64,000 nucleotides of DNA from JAKFEW01 sp036675505. GTDB lineage: Bacteria; Cyanobacteriota; Sericytochromatia; S15B-MN24; JAQBPE01. The DNA lies in NCBI GenBank assembly GCA_036675505.1, contig JAKFEW010000154.1:1-64000 (forward strand). Direction: 5' to 3'. Below, piece after piece: positions 1-6,990 of the stretch. Under the pieces are notes generated by a model. The model was given only the letters and a program-made list of their open reading frames with translations. It searched no databases and was not told where the DNA came from. Position 1 is the first letter of the stretch. Each line of letters opens with the position of its first letter. Made by a program: the position numbers and the translations under genes.

Positions 1-1
1 G

Positions 2-436
2 GACGAGGGGCCGCCGCGGCGCGCCCGCCGGCTGCACCGGGGCGGCCTCGAGCGCGGCTTCGCGACGCTCGGCCTCGCGCTGACGCCCACCTGGCAACGC
101 ACGCGGCTGGTCTGCAAGCTCAACGCCCTCGGGAAGCCGGGCCCCGCGCCGTGGCACGCGTTCCTCGCGACGCGGGGCGCGATGGCGCTCGCGGCGATCG
201 CCGTCGCGACCGCGGGCGGCCTGCTCTGGCGCCCTTCGGGCCTGGCCTTCCTCGCGGCCGGCGCCTGGATGATCTGGCGCTGGCAGGAGCTACGCCTCGC
301 AGCGCCGGAACGCCCGAGCCCGGCACCGGTGGCGCCGACCGTCGCGGCGCCCGCGGTGGTGCCGATGGCGGCCTACGACGCCGAGCCCGACGAGGGGCCG
401 CTCACCCAGCGCCTCCGCCGCGAGCGCTCGAACTGA
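2..436 (+). CDS. C-terminal part of an unrecognised membrane protein (5' end outside window)
   Basis: The frame is open from the window edge to a TGA at 434-436, giving 144 residues, so the true start lies upstream. The first ~55 residues are basic and soluble-looking. A hydrophobic stretch rich in Ala, Gly and Leu follows from about residue 61 to 95 (one or two membrane segments). The tail is Pro/Ala-rich, then charged. The stop lies 3 nt from the end of the convergent small gene at 440. I recognise no family. A GTG or ATG inside the frame could be proposed as a start (ATG at 182), but the upstream coding-like composition argues for a longer protein. Confidence 0.5.
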   Translation, partial: DEGPPRRARRLHRGGLERGFATLGLALTPTWQRTRLVCKLNALGKPGPAPWHAFLATRGAMALAAIAVATAGGLLWRPSGLAFLAAGAWMIWRWQELRLAAPERPSPAPVAPTVAAPAVVPMAAYDAEPDEGPLTQRLRRERSN

Positions 437-439
437 ACT

Positions 440-763
440 TCACTCGGCCAGCTGGGCGCGGGTGGCCGGCCCGAGGCAGGCGGCCTCGGGGAAGTGCGGC
501 ATGTGCACGATCGCGCCGAGCAAGTGCTCGGCGACGGCGTCCGCCACCGCGCGATCCGCACCGGCGAGCGCGGCCTCGACGGCCGCGAGGCAAGCCTGGA
601 GCTCCTCGTGGGCGCTGGCCTGGCCGAGATCATGCATGTAGCGCGCGTACTCCGCGAGCACGAGCGCGAGCCCCGCGGGCTCGCGCCGGTAGGCGGCGGC
701 GTGGGTCAGCCAGGGCGCCGGGAAGCGCGGGGCGGCTGTGAGGAGTCTCGCAATCGGATCCAT
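440..763 (-). CDS. Hypothetical protein, 107 aa
   Basis: A 107-residue, mostly helical, Ala/Leu-rich soluble protein starting MDPIARLL, with a His/Met-containing C-terminal stretch (AIVHMPHFPEAACL). There is no signal peptide or membrane segment. It lies downstream of the HU gene on the same strand, about 59 nt after the HU stop, so it may be read through from the HU promoter. The ATG at 763 is the only good start; reading further upstream in the same frame runs antisense through the HU gene in an implausible composition. I do not recognise a function. Confidence 0.5.
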   Translation of the reverse strand: MDPIARLLTAAPRFPAPWLTHAAAYRREPAGLALVLAEYARYMHDLGQASAHEELQACLAAVEAALAGADRAVADAVAEHLLGAIVHMPHFPEAACLGPATRAQLAE

Positions 764-781
764 GGGCACAAATCGAGAAGC

Positions 782-804
782 GGGGAGAGGCCTGAGCCTC
801 CCCC
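782..804 (-). terminator. Possible weak hairpin terminator after HU
   Basis: Nine base pairs with one bulged A around a 4-nt loop (GGGGAGAGGC/GCCTCCCC), 19 nt beyond the HU stop codon. On the minus strand it is followed by GCTTCTCGATTTG, not a proper T-run, so termination may be partial. Confidence 0.3.
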
Positions 805-822
805 CGCGTCGGGTCCGAGGAC

Positions 823-1131
823 CTACTTCTTCTTCGCGGGCGCCTTCTTGGCCTTCGCGTTGGCGACGGTCTCCTTGAGACCCTTGCCGGGCGTGAAAGC
901 GGGCGACTTCTTCGCCGCGATCTTCAGAACGGCGCCGGTGCGGGGGTTGCGGCCTTCGCGGGCAGCGCGCTCCTTCACCTGGAACGTGCCGAAGCCGACC
1001 AGCGTGACCTTGTCGCCCTTCGCGAGCGCGTCCGAGATCGCGTCGATCGTGGCCTGGATGCCGGCCTCGGTCGACTTCTTGCTCTGCTTCGTCTTGTTCG
1101 CGACCGACGCGACCAGCTCTTCCTTGTTCAT
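823..1131 (-). CDS. hup: Histone-like DNA-binding protein HU
   Basis: A 102-residue HU/IHF-family protein that bends and compacts DNA as a dimer. It begins MNKEELVASVANKT and carries the family's VTLVGFGTFQVKERAAREGRNP signature across the beta-arm region, then a Pro-containing arm (ligand for minor-groove intercalation). The core is about 90 residues; a short Lys/Ala-rich tail (KAKKAPAKKK) extends the C-terminus, as in some high-GC lineages. The start is set by the minus-strand Shine-Dalgarno AAAGGAGCAGGAG immediately before ATG 1131. A consensus-like sigma-70 promoter lies ~150 nt upstream, leaving a 5' leader of about 140 nt. It is probably monocistronic or cotranscribed with the hypothetical gene downstream. 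Confidence 0.95.
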   Translation of the reverse strand: MNKEELVASVANKTKQSKKSTEAGIQATIDAISDALAKGDKVTLVGFGTFQVKERAAREGRNPRTGAVLKIAAKKSPAFTPGKGLKETVANAKAKKAPAKKK

Positions 1132-1279
1132 CTCCTGCTCCTTTCGGCGGGCGCGCTCGCCGCGCCTCACGTCCGTTCCCGCTCCCAATGACATGGACCG
1201 GACACATGGGATCCATGCCTGCGAGGCCGAGAAACCGCATAGGGGGCGGGTTGCAGCCTGCAGCATCGAGTTAACGGCT

Positions 1280-1308
1280 ATTCTAATGCCGTTACGTGGG
1301 CATGGCAA
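1280..1308 (-). promoter_or_regulatory. Sigma-70-type promoter of the HU gene
   Basis: On the minus strand TTGCCA (1308-1303) and TAGAAT (1285-1280) are separated by exactly 17 nt. This sits in the most AT-rich part of a 278-nt intergenic region (1132-1409) that otherwise holds nothing recognisable. Start of transcription would fall near 1273. Confidence 0.75.
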
Positions 1309-1409
1309 GTCTTTTTTCGGGCTGACATCGAATTATTCGGGATCGGAATGCGATAGGACCGCCCCCAACATCCTCCGGTCAACGCCGGAAACATAACAAC
1401 CATGCGTAT

Positions 1410-2276
1410 TCAAAGCGCGATCAGGGACAGCACGGCATCTTCGGTTTCCGCGATCGTCAGATCCGAGGTGTCGAGCCGGCTGATCGCGAGGTCGGGCCGC
1501 AGCGTGGCCAGGAATCCCGCGCTTTGCGCGAGGCCGGCCTGGAACATCGCGAGCACCTGGGCCTTCTCATGGAGCTCGGGCGGCGCGCCGCCCTCGGCCC
1601 CGGCCTTCTCGGCGAGCCGCCGCGCGAGCGCCTCGGCCGAGACGGTGAGGAGGATGATCTGATCGGGCAGCTCGGCGTGGTAAGCGGCCTTCAGGGCCGG
1701 CACGAGCTGCTCGGGCGGGCGGTCGAAGAGCTCGCGCACCAGCAACGGCAGCGCCCAGAAGTCCTGCGGCTCGGCAATCCCCGCGAGCCGTCCGTGCACG
1801 ACCGGCAGCCACGCCGCCACGCGGGCCACCGCGCCGTCGAGCCCGGCCTCGGCGATCGCCGGGGCGAGCCGCTCGCGCTCCAGGGCGCCGGCCAGCAGCG
1901 GCAGGTAGAAGCGCGCGTAGGTGAGGCTGTCGGCGAGACACTGCCGCTCCGCGACCACCGCCCGCGGCGCCCACGTGGCCGCGACGTGGCGCTCGACGTC
2001 GCCGTAGAGCGTCATCGAAAGGAACAGCATGGCGGCCTTGAGCCGGGGGTCGCCCACCCGGTCGGCGAGCTGCCCGAGGTCTTCAATCGCCGTGGACAGC
2101 GCGCCGAACGGCAGATCGGGGTCCTCATGGTACTGCGGCGAGCGGAACGCGCGCAGCACCTCCGGCCGGCCCGCGAAGCGCGCGCCGAGCCGGCGCACGA
2201 GCGTGGTCTTGCCGGTGCCGTCGGTCCCGGTCACGGCGATGCGGCGGGTGGTCGGGGTCATCGGTCGGGCGGTCAT
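1410..2276 (-). CDS. P-loop kinase, thymidylate-kinase-like
   Basis: A 288-residue P-loop NTPase. The Walker A motif GTDGTGKTT is at residues 17-25, and a lid/acceptor region with AERQCLADSLTYARFY follows about 100 residues later, as in (deoxy)nucleoside monophosphate kinases. It is ~80 residues longer than ordinary dTMP kinase, so the true substrate is open. The start at ATG 2276 forms an ATGA overlap with the stop of the lipid-kinase-family gene, implying translational coupling; an ATG 15 nt further in is an alternative. It is the last of three overlapping genes on this strand, together with another dTMP-kinase-like protein. Confidence 0.75.
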   Translation of the reverse strand: MTARPMTPTTRRIAVTGTDGTGKTTLVRRLGARFAGRPEVLRAFRSPQYHEDPDLPFGALSTAIEDLGQLADRVGDPRLKAAMLFLSMTLYGDVERHVAATWAPRAVVAERQCLADSLTYARFYLPLLAGALERERLAPAIAEAGLDGAVARVAAWLPVVHGRLAGIAEPQDFWALPLLVRELFDRPPEQLVPALKAAYHAELPDQIILLTVSAEALARRLAEKAGAEGGAPPELHEKAQVLAMFQAGLAQSAGFLATLRPDLAISRLDTSDLTIAETEDAVLSLIAL

Positions 2277-3238
2277 CGGGCGGGGCCTCCTCCGGGTCCG
2301 GCGAGCGCGATGGCGCGCGGCACGACGCGGAACGTCGCCTCGCGCACCTGCACCACTTCGCCGTCGTACTCCATCGGCACAGGCAGGTCCGGCGTCACGC
2401 GGACGCGCGCCGCACGCCAGTGCTTGATCTTGGGTGAGCCGATCGCGAGAAATCGGCCGCGGCTGATTTGCAGCACGGCCCGCACGAACTCCCAGCGGCT
2501 CATGTCCTCGGCCAGGTTCACATCGAACAGGCCGTCGTCCGGGCGGACAGGGGTGTCGTAGCGCATGTCGCCCGCGAAGTGGATGCGCTTGATCACGCCG
2601 AGGTTGGCGATCGCCGTCCGGAAGGGCGCGCCCTCGTCGAGCGCCAGGGTGGCTGGCACCGGGGCATAGGCCGCGATGCCCTCGACGGTCGCCCAGCCGA
2701 TCGCGGCGTCCGGCCCGGCGTGCCGCTTGAGCCAGGCCAGCAGGCCGGTGGGGTGGTTGTAGCGCCAGTTGCCCTGGGCCGTCGCGCCGAAGCTCGCGTT
2801 CAGCAGCCAGTAGGCGGTGCCCGAACGGCCAGCCGCGTCGACCCAATCCGCACGTCCGACATCCACCTTCATCGCCCGCGCCACGTCGAGCGCGACGGGC
2901 ACGCCCGCGAGATCGTGGGCCGGATCGCGCGGCTTGTGGAAGTCGTTCGAGGAGCCGAGCCCGACGGCGCCCAGCACCACGTCCCAGCGCGGCGCGTCGG
3001 TGGCAGGGTCCAGGATCGCGTTGAGCGCGAGGTTCACGCCGCCGTCGCCGGCGGCCGCGACCAGCAAGGGCACGCGGGCGGCGGCCGCCTCATCGAGCGC
3101 CCGCCGCGCGGCGGCGGCGTCGTCGCAAGCGGCGACCCGCCTGGCCGGGCTGGGCGGCAGCGCGGCCTCGACGGCGCGCCAACGGGCCGCCCCGCGGCCG
3201 CCGCCGGCGTGGGGGTTCACGACGAAGAAGGCGGTCAA
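2273..3238 (-). CDS. Diacylglycerol/lipid kinase family protein
   Basis: 321 residues with the fold of the DAGK/YegS/sphingosine-kinase family, which phosphorylates lipid hydroxyls with ATP. NPHAGGGRG near the N-terminus and LGSSNDFHKPR (the usual LGTGNDFAR) are clear. The nucleotide motif normally written GGDGT reads AGDGG here, a noteworthy deviation in a key loop. The most plausible start is a TTG at 3238 overlapping the upstream stop (TTGA), since no ATG or GTG precedes the conserved N-terminal strand. It is the middle gene of a three-gene operon with 4-nt overlaps on both sides. Confidence 0.8.
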   Translation of the reverse strand: MTAFFVVNPHAGGGRGAARWRAVEAALPPSPARRVAACDDAAAARRALDEAAAARVPLLVAAAGDGGVNLALNAILDPATDAPRWDVVLGAVGLGSSNDFHKPRDPAHDLAGVPVALDVARAMKVDVGRADWVDAAGRSGTAYWLLNASFGATAQGNWRYNHPTGLLAWLKRHAGPDAAIGWATVEGIAAYAPVPATLALDEGAPFRTAIANLGVIKRIHFAGDMRYDTPVRPDDGLFDVNLAEDMSRWEFVRAVLQISRGRFLAIGSPKIKHWRAARVRVTPDLPVPMEYDGEVVQVREATFRVVPRAIALAGPGGGPAR

Positions 3239-3930
3239 GGTGCGTTGGTCCCGGCCCCACCCGACGCTTCCCGATCCTGTTTCGCCAGCCAGGCGTCGAC
3301 CTGCGCGGCGATCGCCGCCTCGACGGCCGCGGGCGTGCCGCCGCCGTCCACCCGATGCCAGGGTTGGCCGCGGCCGAGCAAATCGTCGAAGATCGGCCGC
3401 AGGCTTTGCTGGAACGACACGAAGCCCGCGCGCCCCCGCCCGGCGCTCTCGTAGCCGGAGATGGCCTGCTTGCGGGCCAGCGCCGTCGCCGGATCGAGAT
3501 CGAGCCAGAGCTGCAACGAGGCCTGCGGAAAGGACGCGGCCAGGGCGTCGAGCAGCGCGGGATCGCCGCCGTACGCCCGCTCGACTGCGTTGTACTTCGG
3601 CCAGTAGCCGACGATCACGACCACGCCCTCGCCCTGGGCGTCGACCGCCCGATCGAGGGCCTCGCGCAGCGCCATGTGCAAGAAGAGCGTCCGCCCGCCC
3701 GGATGCAGGCCGCCCAGGAACCCGTCGATCTCGGCCTTCGAACCGAATGGGATGGCGCCCGCCGCCTGCCGGTCGAGCAGGTCCCAGATCGTGCAGAGCG
3801 TGGCCTCCATGCCCCGATCGCCGAGCCAGCGCACGAGGCGCTCGGCCTGCGTGCTCTTGCCGGCCCCGTCGGGGCCACCGAGGGCGATCGTGCGGGGAAG
3901 CGGCCGGGTCGGCTGGAGCTGCTGGGTCAT
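3235..3930 (-). CDS. Thymidylate-kinase-like protein
   Basis: 231 residues, close to the usual dTMP kinase length. Walker A GGPDGAGKST is at residues 18-27. A central segment contains VVVIVGYWPKYNAVERAYGG, where dTMP kinases carry the DR(Y/F) substrate loop, so the canonical DRY is replaced. It may act on dTMP or another small phosphate acceptor. It is first in the operon with the lipid-kinase-family protein and a second P-loop kinase. ATG 3930 lies only 8 nt beyond a TATAGC -10-like box, so the transcript would be essentially leaderless and there is no Shine-Dalgarno. Confidence 0.75.
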   Translation of the reverse strand: MTQQLQPTRPLPRTIALGGPDGAGKSTQAERLVRWLGDRGMEATLCTIWDLLDRQAAGAIPFGSKAEIDGFLGGLHPGGRTLFLHMALREALDRAVDAQGEGVVVIVGYWPKYNAVERAYGGDPALLDALAASFPQASLQLWLDLDPATALARKQAISGYESAGRGRAGFVSFQQSLRPIFDDLLGRGQPWHRVDGGGTPAAVEAAIAAQVDAWLAKQDREASGGAGTNAP

Positions 3931-3938
3931 GGGTGCCG

Positions 3939-3949
3939 GCTATATTCCC
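3939..3949 (-). promoter_or_regulatory. Probable promoter of the three-kinase operon
   Basis: The minus strand reads GGGAATATAGCCGGCACCC then ATG. It matches the recurring GGGTATA-type element of this window; the predicted start of transcription is about 1-5 nt before the start codon. Confidence 0.5.
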
Positions 3950-4057
3950 CGGCTGACGCCGGGTGCACCACTTTGGCCAAGGTCGCTTGTGCAAGTTGCA
4001 CAACGCTGCAACATAAGAATTGGCCTGGATCGAGCAGGGTTTGATGGCCGCATCGCT

Positions 4058-4066
4058 GGGTAGAAT
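4058..4066 (+). promoter_or_regulatory. Probable extended -10 promoter (GGGTAGAAT)
   Basis: GGGTAGAAT, 80 nt upstream of the alpha/beta-hydrolase start. No convincing -35 at 17 nt. The same 9-mer occurs at 33802. Confidence 0.5.
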
Positions 4067-4145
4067 GAGCATATACGCCCATCATTGTCGCTGGGCGGTT
4101 CATACCAGGCGATCAGGCGACGACGACGTCCTTGAGGAGCAGGCC

Positions 4146-5117
4146 ATGTTGGACCTTACAGCGCCCGTGCAGCTGGTGGCGCGGAAGGAAACCGCGACCG
4201 CGTTGTGGCGCGGCCTGGTGAGCGTGATCAGCGCGCCGCCGCTCGGCCTGGATCCCTCGCGCGCCCTGCTGGTCCCCGCCAGCGACGCCGCCCACGCCGT
4301 GCGGCGCGTGCAGGTGCCGCTGGGCGACCAGGCGACGCCGGGTTGGCTGTTCACGCCCAAGGCTTCGACCGGCGCGACGGTCGTGCTCGCGCACGGCACG
4401 ACGGCGGAGGGCACGCTGCCCTATTACATGTGGATCCGCGCCCTGATCGACGCCGGCATCAACGTTTTGACGTTCGAGCTCGACGGCCACGGCGAGAACC
4501 CGCGCGTGCTGCGCTGCCCCGACATCGAGGACAACGTGCCGGCGGCCCTCGCGTTCGTGCGCGGGCAACCCGAGGTCGACGCCGGCCGCGTCGGCCTGAT
4601 GGGCGTGAGCCTGGGCGGCGCCTGCGCGGTGGCCGCGGCCGCGCGCGATGCCGACGTGCGCGCCGTCGTGACGGTGAGCAGCCCGCACCGCATCCAGATC
4701 GACGAGTGGGGCAAGCTGGGCGAGGTGCTCGGCCTCTTCAACCCGGAGGTCGCGGCGACGTTCGTGGAGGCCACGCCCAACCTGTTGATGCGGTTCATGC
4801 AGAGCCACATCCGCGTCGGCCCCGAGCATGCCGATGAGCCGGGCGACCTGCTCGCGCCCGGCACGCGCTACGCGGTCCAGCGCGCGCTGCGCCACCTGAA
4901 CCCGTTGGATTCGGCGGCCCGCCTCGCGCATGCGCCGCTGCTCGTGATCAACGGCGAATGGGATTTCATCGCGCCGTCGTGGCAGGCCCACGATCTCTAT
5001 GTCCGCGCCGCGGGCGCGAAGTCGCTCGCGATCATCCCGCGCCGCAACCACTTCACGGTGATGATCAGCCGCCAGGCGGTCCAATCGATGGCCGAGTGGT
5101 TCCGCCGCTGGCTCTGA
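4146..5117 (+). CDS. Alpha/beta hydrolase
   Basis: 323 residues of the alpha/beta-hydrolase fold. The nucleophile elbow GVSLGG places the catalytic Ser at residue 155, with Asp273 (NGEWDFIAP) and His302 (RRNHFTVM) as the likely remaining triad members. LAHGTTAEG near residue 82 forms the oxyanion region. There is no signal peptide, so it is probably cytoplasmic. The substrate cannot be told; the family includes esterases, thioesterases and dipeptidyl peptidases. TTGAGGAGCAGG just before ATG 4146 supports this start. The gene is single, with its own GGGTAGAAT promoter, divergent from the kinase operon. Confidence 0.85.
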   Translation: MLDLTAPVQLVARKETATALWRGLVSVISAPPLGLDPSRALLVPASDAAHAVRRVQVPLGDQATPGWLFTPKASTGATVVLAHGTTAEGTLPYYMWIRALIDAGINVLTFELDGHGENPRVLRCPDIEDNVPAALAFVRGQPEVDAGRVGLMGVSLGGACAVAAAARDADVRAVVTVSSPHRIQIDEWGKLGEVLGLFNPEVAATFVEATPNLLMRFMQSHIRVGPEHADEPGDLLAPGTRYAVQRALRHLNPLDSAARLAHAPLLVINGEWDFIAPSWQAHDLYVRAAGAKSLAIIPRRNHFTVMISRQAVQSMAEWFRRWL

Positions 5118-5122
5118 AGCGT

Positions 5123-5130
5123 GGTATAAC
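5123..5130 (+). promoter_or_regulatory. Probable promoter (GGTATAAC)
   Basis: TATAAC preceded by GG, 6 nt after the hydrolase stop and 30 nt before the next start codon. Confidence 0.5.
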
Positions 5131-5159
5131 GGGGCGGACGCCGCCCTGAACCACCACCG

Positions 5160-6914
5160 ATGTTCCAGCCCGACCCGCCCGCCACCTCCGCCACGCCACG
5201 TCTCGCTGCGGCCCTCACGGCGGTGTTCGCCGTCGCCGTGGCGATCGGCCTGTCTCACCACGAGATGTGGCTCGATGAGCTGCAGGCCTGGCTGATCGCC
5301 GTCCGGTCGGGCTCGCCGCTCGAGGTGCTGCGACACATGGCCTACGAGGGCCATCCGCCGCTCTGGCACCTGGTGCTCCATGCGCTGAGCCGCGCATGGC
5401 CGGACCCGCGCGTGATGCAGGTGGTCGCGGGCCTGGCCGCCGTCACGACGGTCTTCCTGGTGGCCTGGCGATCGCCGCTCACGCCGCTTCAGAAGGGCCT
5501 GTTCGCGTCGGGCTACTACCCGCTCTTCGAGTACGGCCTGATCAGCCGCAGCTACGGCCTCGGGATGGCCCTGATCGCCGTATTCTGCGCCCTGCGCTGG
5601 TCGGGTGTGCGCTCGTGGCTGGTCCTCGCAGGCACGTTGGGCCTGCTCGGGCTCACCAGCCTCTTCGGCCTGATCGTGGCCTGGGGCCTTGCGCTGGTGC
5701 TCGCGCTCGACGCGTGGGACGACCCCGCCGCCCGCCCCGGCAGGCGAGACCTGGCTGTAGGCGCGCTGACATTCCTCGGCCTAACCGCGCTCTCGCTCCG
5801 GCTCATGATGCCGCCGGCCGACGCGACCTTCGCGACGGACGTGCGCTGGGCCCACGACGGCTGGGCGACCTCCGCCGTGATCGGCCTGTGGCGGTCGTTC
5901 TTTCCGGTGCCGGCGTGGGGCGACCCGCAGCCCTGGAATACCAACGTGCTGCAGCCGGAGTTGATCCCGGTCGAGTTCCAGCTGAGCGGACTCCTGATGC
6001 TGCTCCTGACCGCAAGCCTGCGGGCCTCGCCCGCGGCCATGATCGGCTGGCTCGCGGGCGCGGCGGTGATGTTGCTCTTCACCTGGCTGCGCTGGGGCGA
6101 GGCGATGCGCCACGCGGGGCATTACTTCCTGCTCTGGCTCGCCTGCCACTGGATTGCGCGGCCGGCTCGTGGCGTGCTGGCGGCTGAAGTCGCGCGGTTG
6201 GTGGCGCGGGTGCGGGGCGACGCGCCGTCCGCACAGCCCCCCGACCAGGCTTCCTATGTCGGGCCCCTGCTCGTGGCGGGGGCGGTCGCGCTCGGCATGT
6301 TCGGCACGGGCATCCGCGCGACCATTTACATGGCCGCCTACTTCGCGACCGTCGCAGGGGTGGGCCTGAGCGGGGTCGCGCCGGGCTTGCGTCGGCTCTG
6401 GGCGGTCGCCGACGCGATGCGTCCCGGCGGCTTCGCGCTCTCGGTGCTGCTCACGGTCCAGGCCGGCGTCGGCCTGCGCTTCTGGTTCACGGACTTCCAG
6501 CGGCCGTTCAGCGCGGGCAAGGCGCTCGCGGGCGCGATCGCCGAGCTGCCCGACGGCCGCGGCCCGCTCGTGGTCACGGACACCCGTTACGTCAACTCGC
6601 TCGGCCCGGTGCTCGCCGCCTACCTGGGTCGCGACGTCACCTACGTCAGCACCACGCGCCGCCGCCAGGGCAGCTGGTTGATCTGGAGCGGCGATCGGCC
6701 GCGCGGCTACGAGCCCGTGCCGGATCTGCCCAGGGTGGTCGCGCGGGTCGTCGACGAGATGCGGCCGGGCGAGCGCCTGCTGCTCGCGACCGAGTCGCCT
6801 GTCGACGCCTTCCCGCTCGGCGTGAGGAGCGAGCTCGTGGCGATGGCGGGCGGCGCGATGCAGCACGACGAGCCGGCGCGCTACTACGTCTACCGGCTGC
6901 GGAAGGTCCGCTAG
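5160..6914 (+). CDS. GT-C-type membrane glycosyltransferase (family 39-like)
   Basis: 584 residues with about ten hydrophobic segments. After the first membrane helix comes MWLDELQAW with acidic residues Asp39/Glu40, followed by YEGHPPLWHLVL; this acidic pair in the first loop and the GHPPL motif are typical of PMT/ArnT-like enzymes that use polyprenyl-phosphate sugars in the membrane. The C-terminal ~130 residues are soluble and probably periplasmic. It is clearly paralogous to the protein at 26780-28567 (shared LDExQAWLIA, AYEGHPPLW and YYPLFEYG motifs). It stands alone between a hydrolase and the phosphotransferase pair; donor and acceptor are unknown. Confidence 0.75.
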   Translation: MFQPDPPATSATPRLAAALTAVFAVAVAIGLSHHEMWLDELQAWLIAVRSGSPLEVLRHMAYEGHPPLWHLVLHALSRAWPDPRVMQVVAGLAAVTTVFLVAWRSPLTPLQKGLFASGYYPLFEYGLISRSYGLGMALIAVFCALRWSGVRSWLVLAGTLGLLGLTSLFGLIVAWGLALVLALDAWDDPAARPGRRDLAVGALTFLGLTALSLRLMMPPADATFATDVRWAHDGWATSAVIGLWRSFFPVPAWGDPQPWNTNVLQPELIPVEFQLSGLLMLLLTASLRASPAAMIGWLAGAAVMLLFTWLRWGEAMRHAGHYFLLWLACHWIARPARGVLAAEVARLVARVRGDAPSAQPPDQASYVGPLLVAGAVALGMFGTGIRATIYMAAYFATVAGVGLSGVAPGLRRLWAVADAMRPGGFALSVLLTVQAGVGLRFWFTDFQRPFSAGKALAGAIAELPDGRGPLVVTDTRYVNSLGPVLAAYLGRDVTYVSTTRRRQGSWLIWSGDRPRGYEPVPDLPRVVARVVDEMRPGERLLLATESPVDAFPLGVRSELVAMAGGAMQHDEPARYYVYRLRKVR

Positions 6915-6926
6915 CGCGGCGCGCGC

Positions 6927-6937
6927 GGGTATATAGC
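6927..6937 (+). promoter_or_regulatory. Probable promoter (GGGTATATAGC)
   Basis: GGGTATATAGC, 54 nt before the start of the phosphotransferase gene, matching the recurring window-wide element. Confidence 0.5.
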
Positions 6938-6990
6938 CAGCGCCCCTCACCCGCACGCCGCGGGGGGACGCGCTACCCGCTGGAGTCCCC

